This document shows positions 18,330-26,460 of a stretch of DNA of 64,000 bases, piece by piece. Under the pieces are notes generated by a model. The model saw only the letters and a program-made list of their open reading frames with translations, did not search any database and had not been told where the DNA came from. The position numbers and the translations under genes are program-made. How positions within the stretch are numbered: position 1 is the first letter of the stretch; the number at the start of each line of letters is the position of its first letter. Source of the stretch: Dorea formicigenerans (GTDB taxonomy: Bacteria; Bacillota; Clostridia; Lachnospirales; Lachnospiraceae); the NCBI RefSeq assembly GCF_025150245.1, contig NZ_CP102279.1:1795423-1859422 (forward strand). The letters are read 5' to 3'.

Positions 18330-19106
18330 TTATCTCCTCTCTTTTCTGATCAGTATACGAAGTGCTTCTACTGCTGTACGAATCGGTGCCTCTGTATCAT
18401 GCACGACTGGATTATCCAGTCCTTTCTTTGCCCGCTCCTGGTTCGCCATTGTAAGAAGAACCGTTCCAATCCGTACTTTCCTGTAACTTGCCACAACGAA
18501 TAGTGCTGCTGATTCCATCTCTGAGGCCAGGCAGCCACACTGAACCCATGCATTCCATTTATTTAATAGTTCATATCCAACAGGCTTCGTCTGTGGTGCA
18601 TGCTGCCCATAAAAAGAATCTTTACATTCCACCACACCCACATGATAAGGAAATTTCAGATTTTCTGCTGCCTCTACAAGCGCATTCGTGATATGAAAAT
18701 CCGACACTGCCGGAAACTCAACTGGCGCATATTCTTTGCTTGTTCCTTCCATGCGGACTGCTCCTGTAGCAATGACAAGATCACCACTTTTTACCTCTAA
18801 CTGCATACCTCCACTTGTTCCCACCCGGATAAATGTATCGGCTCCTACATTTGCCAGTTCTTCCAGTGCGATTGCCGCAGACGGACCTCCAATCCCGGTC
18901 GACGTTACACTGACTTTCTCTCCTTCCAGATAGCCGGTATAAGTTGTAAATTCACGACTGTCTGCTACAGGCAGAGCATCTTCAAAATGTTCTGCAATCT
19001 TCTGACAGCGCTTTGGATCTCCGGTCAGGATCACATATCTCCCAACATCCCCTTCTTCCAGTTGTACGTGATACTGTCTGTCTTTGTCTTCTGAATAATT
19101 AATCAT
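18330..19106 (-). CDS. udp: Uridine phosphorylase
   Basis: Udp cleaves uridine (and often deoxyuridine) with phosphate. The protein has [16 protein letters not shown], the phosphate motif [10 protein letters not shown], and EMESAALF. The ATG at 19106 has AAGGAGG at 9 nt; the longer reading from 19136 would overlap the acyltransferase gene and lacks a ribosome site, so a 258-residue product is chosen. It lies 22 nt after the acyltransferase gene and 4 nt before deoD, giving a pyrimidine plus purine nucleoside salvage pair. Confidence 0.94.
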   Translation of the reverse strand: MINYSEDKDRQYHVQLEEGDVGRYVILTGDPKRCQKIAEHFEDALPVADSREFTTYTGYLEGEKVSVTSTGIGGPSAAIALEELANVGADTFIRVGTSGGMQLEVKSGDLVIATGAVRMEGTSKEYAPVEFPAVSDFHITNALVEAAENLKFPYHVGVVECKDSFYGQHAPQTKPVGYELLNKWNAWVQCGCLASEMESAALFVVASYRKVRIGTVLLTMANQERAKKGLDNPVVHDTEAPIRTAVEALRILIRKERR

Positions 19107-19128
19107 ATGACATACCTCCTTCGCATCA

Positions 19129-20949
19129 TTACACATGAAACTTTTTATACATTTCTTCTTTAAATTCTTTTTTTCTAAATAGAAGTAGTCTTATAAAGAA
19201 TAAAAAGCTTAAGCCCACACAGATAACTGCAAATGCACGGTACAAAATCACACCTGTCGCCATTAGAATCAGAGGCAGTACCATGCTGTAGACCGATGCC
19301 ATTACATAATAAATCATATATTCTTTTGGCGGATGTGACTGGATCCTTGCAATCAACTCCATCAATATCTCCACGATCAGGCAGACTAGCGGCAATACCA
19401 GATCTACCGACCACCTGTGCCACCCTGTAAAAATATCCCACAAAATACTTCCTATGCTCACAATAAGCAACTGCCACATCGCATTCTTAAGTAAATTATA
19501 ACGTTTCAGGTATCCAGTTGCAAATGCAAGCCACATACTAAATCCTCCTGCTACCGCAAATATCCACCAGTGTAAATCTGGTGTCAGGATCAGATTTAAC
19601 ATGATACACAGAACAACTGCTGCAATACAGCAGAAATTAAAAATCTGAAATACTTTCTTTCCTTCATAATTGGGTTTAGCCTCTTTCGGGTAATCTGCTT
19701 CCACTTTTTTTACGAAGATTCCCTGTTCCTTCAATATGCGATAAAAATTACGCTGAATATTCGTGCTGTCATATCTGGAAGTAAACGCAAATGACAATGT
19801 ATCTCCAAAAGAGCATACACAAAGCTCTGTACGCATGGTGCTTGTGTAAACTCCGAAACGTTCAATATATTTTGCATATTCCGGCGGCATCTTCACCACA
19901 CTCATATTGGACAATACTGCTGTCACTTCCCGCTCTGCAAGCTTCGCTCCCATCTTGATACAACGGTTCTTCAGTTCCAGCGGCGCCCATTTTAAAATTT
20001 TATGTTTCTCATAGGCAATTAGATTGTTCATACGTTCCGCAATTTTTTCTTTTGACAGATTTTCTTCAAAATACTGCTTTGTTGCTTCCAGCACATCATC
20101 AAAAGAATCTTTGCCTTCCCCGAAACGATATCCCGGTTCAATATAACTAAAAAAATTCAGCATAGAATCAGATGGAAAAATTTTTCTCAAATTCACTGGA
20201 ACCATTAAAATTACAGGCTTCTTTTCCTGAATCTTACTTTGTTCTTCATGAATCGCACAGATCATCGCTGCCGTCAAAAATACAGACATGGATACGCCAT
20301 GTTTTCTTGATACTTCCAGAAGTTCTTTTACTGAGGCAGTCGTCTCGCCAATCTGAAGTTCTTCATATTCCTTACTCTCCCGGCGAATCTGATAAGCATG
20401 ATTCTTTTTCTTTCTCGTACCACGCTCATCTGGATTGTAGTAACGGCCAAAACCATCCTCCTCCTGATCTTTTACTGTCAGATCTTGCTCCGTAAGGATC
20501 ACATTTTCCAGACCATCCTTTTCATGCATCAGATAAAGATAGTTCTTCACAAGCTCTCGCAAAAATTCAGTTGCTCCCGTCCCATCTGTCAGTGCATGAA
20601 ACACTTCAAAATTAATCCGGTTCTTATAATAGGTGACTTCAAATAATAATTCTTTTTTATCTCTTATATAAAGATGGCTGCACGGTTCCTTGTACTCTTC
20701 CCTTACGACCGGCCGCAGATCACTTTTCTCAAGATAATGCCAGAAAAGTCCTTTTCGCATGACTGACAGAAAGACCGGATACTTCTGGATTGTCTGATCC
20801 AATGCCATCTTAAGAACACTTCCGTCAATCTTTTCTTTTAATACGCAATAAAAGCGAAATACCCTTGTATCCTTCGGGCTGCTGGCAGCGGAAAACATTT
20901 TTGCCGCATTGTCCAGATTCCGCCAATATGCTCTTCTTTGCTGGAACAC
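19129..20949 (-). CDS. Condensation-type acyltransferase fused to a multi-pass membrane domain
   Basis: The 606-residue protein has two parts. Residues 1 to about 420 resemble the chloramphenicol acetyltransferase/NRPS-condensation/alcohol acetyltransferase superfamily; the catalytic HxxxDG motif reads HALTDG at residues 118-123. Residues about 425-600 form about six membrane segments, so the catalytic part is tethered to the membrane. It starts with GTG (GGAGG 8 nt before), 2 nt after the stop of an alpha/beta hydrolase gene, so the two are almost surely translated together. The substrate is unknown: an acyl transfer to an alcohol, lipid or peptidyl acceptor is inferred. The domain combination resembles proteins annotated with a DUF6320 tail. 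Confidence 0.7.
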   Translation of the reverse strand: MFQQRRAYWRNLDNAAKMFSAASSPKDTRVFRFYCVLKEKIDGSVLKMALDQTIQKYPVFLSVMRKGLFWHYLEKSDLRPVVREEYKEPCSHLYIRDKKELLFEVTYYKNRINFEVFHALTDGTGATEFLRELVKNYLYLMHEKDGLENVILTEQDLTVKDQEEDGFGRYYNPDERGTRKKKNHAYQIRRESKEYEELQIGETTASVKELLEVSRKHGVSMSVFLTAAMICAIHEEQSKIQEKKPVILMVPVNLRKIFPSDSMLNFFSYIEPGYRFGEGKDSFDDVLEATKQYFEENLSKEKIAERMNNLIAYEKHKILKWAPLELKNRCIKMGAKLAEREVTAVLSNMSVVKMPPEYAKYIERFGVYTSTMRTELCVCSFGDTLSFAFTSRYDSTNIQRNFYRILKEQGIFVKKVEADYPKEAKPNYEGKKVFQIFNFCCIAAVVLCIMLNLILTPDLHWWIFAVAGGFSMWLAFATGYLKRYNLLKNAMWQLLIVSIGSILWDIFTGWHRWSVDLVLPLVCLIVEILMELIARIQSHPPKEYMIYYVMASVYSMVLPLILMATGVILYRAFAVICVGLSFLFFIRLLLFRKKEFKEEMYKKFHV

Positions 20950-20951
20950 TT

Positions 20952-21872
20952 TTATTCCCTCCTACCTAAGAACTGATTGATCAGTTCAAAACTTTCCTGC
21001 ACATGGAAATACCGGATCCCAAGCGCAAAATATCCGTGAAGCGCATCTTTGATTCGATGAACCTCCACGTAATTACCGGCTTCCTTTAGCCGCTTTCCAT
21101 ATTCTTCCCCTTCATCTCGAAGTGGATCGAACTCTGCTGTCAGAATTAATGTATCCGGTTGATTTCTGTAATCCGTCTCCATCAGTGGTGCAAAATATTT
21201 ATTCTTCTTATCTTCTTCTCTGGACGCATAAAAATCAATATAATCACGCATCTTTCCCGCTGTCAGAAGATAATCACTTCCACAGTCTTTTACTGACTGG
21301 AACCTGGATGTTTCACTGTAGTCATTATTCACTGCCGGATAGATCAAAATCTGTCTTTGAGGCTTAAAAATCCCATCATCTCTTGCTTTCAGTGAAACTG
21401 CTGCCGCAAGATTTCCGCCAGCACTGTCACCGATCAATGTAATGCGTTGAGGATTCACATTTAAAATAAACCGATTTGTATAAATGGCTTTGGCCACTGC
21501 ATAACAGTCCATAAAACCTGTTGGAAATGGATGTTCCGGCGCCAGTCTGTATTCTACCGACACCACAATATGTTCTGTCGCGGATGCCAGTCTTGCACAG
21601 ATTCTTTCATAATTATCAATACAATCCGTTACCCAGCCGCCACCGTGGAAAAACAAAAAGACCGGAAGATCTTCCGTCACCTTTTCTCTCGGCAGATAAA
21701 TACGCACCGGCACTTCATAATCTCCGTTATATATCTTGTAATCGATTGTTTTGTGAAAGATTTTCATTGGGTCTATCGCTTTGAGGCTGGCAAGATGTCT
21801 GGCTGCCTCCACCTCAATCCCGTCAAACGACAGTGCCTTTAAAATCTTCTTCATAGAATGATTGATCGCCAT
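20952..21872 (-). CDS. Alpha/beta hydrolase, hormone-sensitive-lipase type esterase
   Basis: The 306-residue protein shows the oxyanion-hole motif FFHGGGW, the nucleophile elbow GDSAGG, and an acid/His pair near the C-terminus (EFDPLRDEG and ALHGYF), as in acetyl esterases of the HSL family. It is the first gene of the operon with the acyltransferase, udp and deoD. The ATG at 21872 has no visible ribosome binding site, and the yajC terminator runs up to it; an upstream in-frame stop excludes a longer protein. An internal ATG at 21854 also lacks a ribosome site. Confidence 0.85.
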   Translation of the reverse strand: MAINHSMKKILKALSFDGIEVEAARHLASLKAIDPMKIFHKTIDYKIYNGDYEVPVRIYLPREKVTEDLPVFLFFHGGGWVTDCIDNYERICARLASATEHIVVSVEYRLAPEHPFPTGFMDCYAVAKAIYTNRFILNVNPQRITLIGDSAGGNLAAAVSLKARDDGIFKPQRQILIYPAVNNDYSETSRFQSVKDCGSDYLLTAGKMRDYIDFYASREEDKKNKYFAPLMETDYRNQPDTLILTAEFDPLRDEGEEYGKRLKEAGNYVEVHRIKDALHGYFALGIRYFHVQESFELINQFLGRRE

Positions 21873-21876
21873 ATAG

Positions 21877-21915
21877 AAAAAGAAGAACCCCGGTCCCGGG
21901 ATTCTTCTTCACTCC
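21877..21915 (-). terminator. Terminator of yajC
   Basis: On the minus strand AGAAGAATCCCGG pairs with CCGGGGTTCTTCT and is followed by TTTTC. It ends only a few bases before the start codon of the esterase gene. Confidence 0.8.
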
Positions 21916-21923
21916 TCATCTTC

Positions 21924-22229
21924 CTATTCAGCAGATGCTTTCTCAACCTGTGCGATTGCTGCTTTCTGCATCGGGATTCTACAGTTCTTATTATTACCAA
22001 ACTCTACGATAAGATCATCATCTGTAATGTCGATGATTACTCCGTAGAAACCGCTTGTTGTAAGTACGGTATCACCGACTTCCATCTCTGCGATCATCTC
22101 CTGGATTCTCTTCTGCTCTTTTTTCTGTGGGCGCATGAATAACATATAAAATCCACCGAATATTACTACATATACTAAAATCAGTACTACCCAGTTTGTT
22201 CCTGCGCTCTGTGCTGCCAATGCGTACAT
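21924..22229 (-). CDS. yajC: Preprotein translocase accessory subunit YajC
   Basis: YajC associates with SecDF at the Sec translocon. The 101-residue protein has a short N-terminus, one membrane segment (residues about 13-31, WVVLILVYVVIFGGFYML), the family motif MRPQKKEQKR, and a C-terminal beta domain with GDTVLTTSGFYGVI. It lies downstream of tgt on the same strand, as in many bacteria, but has its own promoter at 22266-22294. AGGAGG precedes the ATG. Confidence 0.94.
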   Translation of the reverse strand: MYALAAQSAGTNWVVLILVYVVIFGGFYMLFMRPQKKEQKRIQEMIAEMEVGDTVLTTSGFYGVIIDITDDDLIVEFGNNKNCRIPMQKAAIAQVEKASAE

Positions 22230-22265
22230 AATATTTCCTCCTAAATTTCATTAAACACTGTTTCT

Positions 22266-22294
22266 ACTATACAGGAATTTGACATTTTCATCAA
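22266..22294 (-). promoter_or_regulatory. Promoter of yajC
   Basis: Minus-strand TTGATG (22289-22294) and TATAGT (22266-22271) are spaced by 17 bp, about 37 nt before the yajC start. Confidence 0.6.
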
Positions 22295-22414
22295 GATATT
22301 TTCATCATTTCTACGCGATTTTATAAATATTTTCTATTTTTACAATTCTCACCTGAAAATTCTGCCCGTTCCCGTACCAAATATCATCTGCGATTTTTCT
22401 GATCTGCCTGTGAT

Positions 22415-23545
22415 CTACTCGCCCTCTGCCATTCTGCGAAGCTTCTCTTCTTTATATTCTTTGTATCTTCCTGCCTCAATTGCCTCGCGGATCTCTTCCA
22501 TCATCTTATTATAGAAATATAGATTATGAAGTACACAAAATCTCATACCAAGCATCTCCTTTGCTTTCAGAAGATGTCTCACATAAGCTCTGGAATACGT
22601 TCTGCATACCGGGCAGTTACAACCTTCCTCAATTGGTCTTGTATCTAACTCATACTTGGCATTGAACAGATTCATCTTTCCATGATTCGTATACACATGT
22701 CCATGGCGTCCGTTTCTGCTTGGATATACACAGTCAAAGAAGTCAACACCACGTTCTACAGCTTCCAGAATATTCGCCGGTGTTCCGACTCCCATCAGAT
22801 ACGTCGGTTTATTCTGTGGCAAATACGGCACAACTGCATCCAGAATCCGGTACATCTCCTCATGACTCTCTCCAACTGCAAGTCCGCCAACTGCATAGCC
22901 ATCCAGATCCAGTTCTGAAATCTCCTGTGCATGGCGCACACGGATATCCTCATACACGCCGCCCTGATTGATGCCGAATAACATCTGATGCTTGTTAATT
23001 GTATCTGGAAGACTGTTCAGTCTGTCCATCTCTGCTTTACATCTCTTAAGCCATCTGGTCGTACGGTTCACAGAATTTTCCATATAATCCCGGTCTGCAA
23101 CACTGGACGGACACTCGTCAAATGCCATCGCAATGGTGGAGGCCAGATTGGACTGGATCTGCATACTCTGCTCCGGTCCCATAAAAATCTTTCTTCCATC
23201 GATATGAGAGTTAAAGTATACTCCCTCTTCTTTTATTCTTCTGAGCCCTGCCAGCGAAAACACCTGAAATCCACCGGAATCAGTAAGAATCGGCTTGTCC
23301 CACACCATAAACTTATGAAGACCGCCAAGTTTCTTTACGACCTCATCTCCCGGTCTTACATGAAGATGATATGTGTTGGATAATTCAACCTGTGTCCCAA
23401 TCTCCTGCAGATCTGTTGTTGACACCGCGCCCTTGATTGCCGCAATAGTTCCTACATTCATAAATACAGGGGTCTCAATGACCCCATGTACTGTATGTAA
23501 TCTTCCTCTTTTGGCAAGACCATCTGTCTTTAATAATTCATACAT
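22415..23545 (-). CDS. tgt: tRNA-guanine transglycosylase
   Basis: Tgt exchanges G34 of Asn, Asp, His and Tyr tRNAs for the queuosine precursor. The 376-residue protein has the nucleophile region SDSGGFQVFSL, the GGLAVGE segment, FDCVYPSRNGRHG, and zinc ligands CNCPVC (C313, C315, C318 region) plus a distal His. It lies 25 nt after the L,D-transpeptidase gene and upstream of yajC. Confidence 0.97.
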   Translation of the reverse strand: MYELLKTDGLAKRGRLHTVHGVIETPVFMNVGTIAAIKGAVSTTDLQEIGTQVELSNTYHLHVRPGDEVVKKLGGLHKFMVWDKPILTDSGGFQVFSLAGLRRIKEEGVYFNSHIDGRKIFMGPEQSMQIQSNLASTIAMAFDECPSSVADRDYMENSVNRTTRWLKRCKAEMDRLNSLPDTINKHQMLFGINQGGVYEDIRVRHAQEISELDLDGYAVGGLAVGESHEEMYRILDAVVPYLPQNKPTYLMGVGTPANILEAVERGVDFFDCVYPSRNGRHGHVYTNHGKMNLFNAKYELDTRPIEEGCNCPVCRTYSRAYVRHLLKAKEMLGMRFCVLHNLYFYNKMMEEIREAIEAGRYKEYKEEKLRRMAEGE

Positions 23546-23570
23546 GATCTTTCCCTCTCTTTTTCTTTTT

Positions 23571-25112
23571 TTAATAATGACATACTACCGGGCATCCATC
23601 CGGAATCAGGTCATAAAGTGCCGCCGCTTTATCTTTCGGCATATTAACACAGCCATGTGAACCGTGACTTAAATATCTGTTGCCTCCAAATGAAGACTGC
23701 CATGTTGCATCGTGGAATCCGATACCTCCATTAAATGGCATCCAGTAAGCAACCGGTGTCTCGTACTCGTAAGTTCCATCTGGTTTCTTTGTTCCGCGAA
23801 GTGTCTTATTTTTTGACTTGTATGCCAAAGAATAGGTTCCCTGCGGTGTCGCATTTCCCTTGTTCGGATTACCTGTTACAATATCGGTCTCCAGCGCAAT
23901 CTGTCCGTCTTTAATAAACCACATATGCTGCGTGGTAAGATCGACTTCTGCATATGTATTTCCCATATCCATTGCAGTATGGTTGGCTGCACGACTGGAA
24001 TATTCCGGCTCTCTTGTTACAGTCTCAGCATTCTGGATATTGGCGATCAATGCATCATACTCTGCATCCTGATTGATTTTCCAGCCATAACCGCCACCTT
24101 CAACTGTGACAGTATTGCCTGTTGCAGTTGTAAACTGACGCGGTTTTCCTTTCGTATTATATTTTGTTGCAAGAGCAGCAATATACTCTTTTACTGCTTC
24201 CTGATTAAATGTAACGTTCATATCTGCATCCACAATCACCCACTGTGAAATGACAGATGCATCTACCACTTCTGTATTCGGATTAAAGTCATATGTAACA
24301 TTCGCTCCAAGATAGCTGTTCATGGTATCCTTTGCTGCCACTACTTCCTGGGAATCTGATAAAAATCTCGGTTTGATATAGCAGTTCGTATCTGTCAGAT
24401 TCAAGGTATCCTGGAATCCTTCTATCGACTCTCTGATATCTTTATTAAATGTCTCTGTATCAATCTGCGTACCAATGACCTCTGGCACGACCACAAACTC
24501 TGTATTCTGGAATTCTGGATGCGCATCTACAGAAGCCACCTGATTCTCTTCTTTCAGGCAATTCAAACTCTCAATACGCCTTGCAAGTGCATTCTCATCA
24601 TACTTCACTCCAATCTTTGCCTCAATCACCGGCTTCTCCCACAGAGATGTAATCCAAAGAAACTTGTTCTGCTTCTTTGCCAACTCTTTAACTTCATCTC
24701 CCGGCACATATTCCAAAGAAATCTCGCTTCCTGTAATCTGTTCACTGTCGCCGTCAGATTCCTGAAGTGTCAAAGTATAATCCGCAACCTGTTGTTCCAT
24801 ATATTTTTCCACCTGTGCAACACTCTTCAATGCAAAATTATTACCATTGATCGTTGTGTTGAACATAAAATGACTGTCAAAGTAAAACGCCATGCCAACA
24901 TAAGCAACTACCAGAACTGCTAAGATCACACCAAACGTGATACCTACCTTCTTGCCAATGCCGCCTCTCTTTGGTTTCTCATCTTCATCTTCGTCCAGAG
25001 ATACAAAGTCTGTCTCGAAATCTTCATCGTCATTATAATCTACGTCAAACTCGTCTCTGCCTTCTTCTACTACTTCTTCTTCGTACTCGTTTTTCTTCTT
25101 TTTTCCAAACAT
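23571..25112 (-). CDS. Membrane-anchored L,D-transpeptidase (YkuD domain)
   Basis: The 513-residue protein is predicted to make 3-3 cross-links in peptidoglycan or to attach proteins to it. An acidic cytoplasmic N-terminus (residues 8-46) precedes one membrane segment (about 57-78), then a peptidoglycan-binding-4 type domain, and a C-terminal YkuD domain with the catalytic motif SHGSHGCVNM (active-site Cys). The ATG at 25112 has GGGGAG about 10 nt upstream; the longer reading from 25163 has no ribosome site. It is divergent from aroC. Confidence 0.9.
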   Translation of the reverse strand: MFGKKKKNEYEEEVVEEGRDEFDVDYNDDEDFETDFVSLDEDEDEKPKRGGIGKKVGITFGVILAVLVVAYVGMAFYFDSHFMFNTTINGNNFALKSVAQVEKYMEQQVADYTLTLQESDGDSEQITGSEISLEYVPGDEVKELAKKQNKFLWITSLWEKPVIEAKIGVKYDENALARRIESLNCLKEENQVASVDAHPEFQNTEFVVVPEVIGTQIDTETFNKDIRESIEGFQDTLNLTDTNCYIKPRFLSDSQEVVAAKDTMNSYLGANVTYDFNPNTEVVDASVISQWVIVDADMNVTFNQEAVKEYIAALATKYNTKGKPRQFTTATGNTVTVEGGGYGWKINQDAEYDALIANIQNAETVTREPEYSSRAANHTAMDMGNTYAEVDLTTQHMWFIKDGQIALETDIVTGNPNKGNATPQGTYSLAYKSKNKTLRGTKKPDGTYEYETPVAYWMPFNGGIGFHDATWQSSFGGNRYLSHGSHGCVNMPKDKAAALYDLIPDGCPVVCHY

Positions 25113-25199
25113 GTTCGTCAAACTCCCCTTTTCTAGTTCACACGCTATCATTATAATATGCACTCTTCTAAAAGTACAGAGCTAATTCACGAAAAATTC

Positions 25200-25229
25200 T
25201 TGAAGAATTTATTAAGATTGTTTTATAAT
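25200..25229 (+). promoter_or_regulatory. Promoter of aroC
   Basis: TTGAAG (25200-25205) and TATAAT (25224-25229) are spaced by 18 bp, 50 nt before the aroC start. Confidence 0.65.
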
Positions 25230-25279
25230 AAAAAGAAATCTATAACAAAACCTATGACATCAAAGGAGAAATTGACATT

Positions 25280-26383
25280 ATGGCTGGATCAACTTATGGA
25301 ACATTGTTCCGTATCACCACATGGGGAGAATCTCACGGACCTGCAATCGGTGTTGTGATCGACGGGTGTCCTTCAGGACTTTCCTTAAGTGAAGAAGATA
25401 TACAAAAACAGCTCGACCGAAGAAAACCTGGACAGAGTAAATTTACAACGAAGAGAAATGAAAGCGACACTGTCCAGATTCTCTCCGGTGTTTTCGAGGG
25501 TAAGACAACCGGCACACCAATCTCTGTCATTGTCTACAATCAGGACCAGCGTTCCAGAGATTACGGTAAAATTAAAGACTGTTACCGTCCCGGACATGCT
25601 GATTATACATTTGATGCAAAATATGGCATCCGCGATTACCGCGGTGGCGGACGTTCTTCTGCCCGTGAAACAATTGGCCGGGTCGCAGCCGGTGCAATTG
25701 CAAAAAAAATCCTGGAACAATTAGGAATCGACCTGATTGCCTTTACCCGTTCTATTGGAGATATCTGTATTCCTGAAACGGAATATCGTTATGAAGATAT
25801 TGCCGAAAATATGTTATATATGCCAAATAATGCTTATGCAAAAAAAGCTTCCGATTATCTGGAATCCTGCATGAAAAATCAGGATTCTTCCGGTGGAATT
25901 GTGGAATGCCGCGTAAAAGGCATGCCGGCCGGAATCGGTGAGACAGTCTTTGATAAACTTGACGCTTCTCTCGCAAAAGCTGTCGTTTCCATTGGCGCTG
26001 TCAAAGGTGTGGAAATCGGTGACGGATTTGAAGCTTCAAAAAGCCACGGCAGCAGCAACAATGATGCATTTACATGTCAGAATGGTGCCGTTATAAAAAA
26101 GACGAACCACGCCGGCGGAATCCTCGGAGGTATGAGTGATGGTTCTGAGCTGATTTTGCGGGCTGCATTTAAACCGACTCCTTCCATCAGCAAGGAACAG
26201 CAGACCATCAATACGGCTTTCGAAGATACGACGATTGCCATTACCGGACGTCACGATCCGGTTGTTGTACCAAGGGCTGTTGTTGTTGTAGAATCTATGG
26301 CCGCAATCACAATTTTAGACCAGATGATGATAAATATGTCCGCAAAGATGGATGCCTTAGAAGCATTTTACTGTAAAAAATAA
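25280..26383 (+). CDS. aroC: Chorismate synthase
   Basis: AroC converts 5-enolpyruvylshikimate 3-phosphate to chorismate, needing reduced FMN. The 367-residue protein has the N-terminal signature FRITTWGESHGPAIG, the middle signature YRGGGRSSARET, and RHDPVVVPRAV near the C-terminus. AAAGGAG precedes the ATG. It is monocistronic, with a promoter at 25200 and a terminator at about 26394-26435. Its product feeds the chorismate mutase at the window's left end. Confidence 0.98.
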   Translation: MAGSTYGTLFRITTWGESHGPAIGVVIDGCPSGLSLSEEDIQKQLDRRKPGQSKFTTKRNESDTVQILSGVFEGKTTGTPISVIVYNQDQRSRDYGKIKDCYRPGHADYTFDAKYGIRDYRGGGRSSARETIGRVAAGAIAKKILEQLGIDLIAFTRSIGDICIPETEYRYEDIAENMLYMPNNAYAKKASDYLESCMKNQDSSGGIVECRVKGMPAGIGETVFDKLDASLAKAVVSIGAVKGVEIGDGFEASKSHGSSNNDAFTCQNGAVIKKTNHAGGILGGMSDGSELILRAAFKPTPSISKEQQTINTAFEDTTIAITGRHDPVVVPRAVVVVESMAAITILDQMMINMSAKMDALEAFYCKK

Positions 26384-26393
26384 TAACGTCAAA

Positions 26394-26435
26394 AAAAGAG
26401 AAGTCCTAAGCTTTTACCCTTACGACTTCTCTTTT
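26394..26435. terminator. Bidirectional terminator between aroC and the molybdenum hydroxylase operon
   Basis: AAAAAGAGAAGTC pairs with GACTTCTCTTTT, with an inner TAAG/CTTA extension and a loop between. A-runs on the left and T-runs on the right allow use in both directions. Confidence 0.8.
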
Positions 26436-26460
26436 CAACTCATTTATCTGTACTATAACC

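Noticed and set aside
25158-25358. Small plus-strand frame overlapping the aroC start
   Set aside because: It lies across the aroC promoter and start in another frame, with no ribosome binding site.
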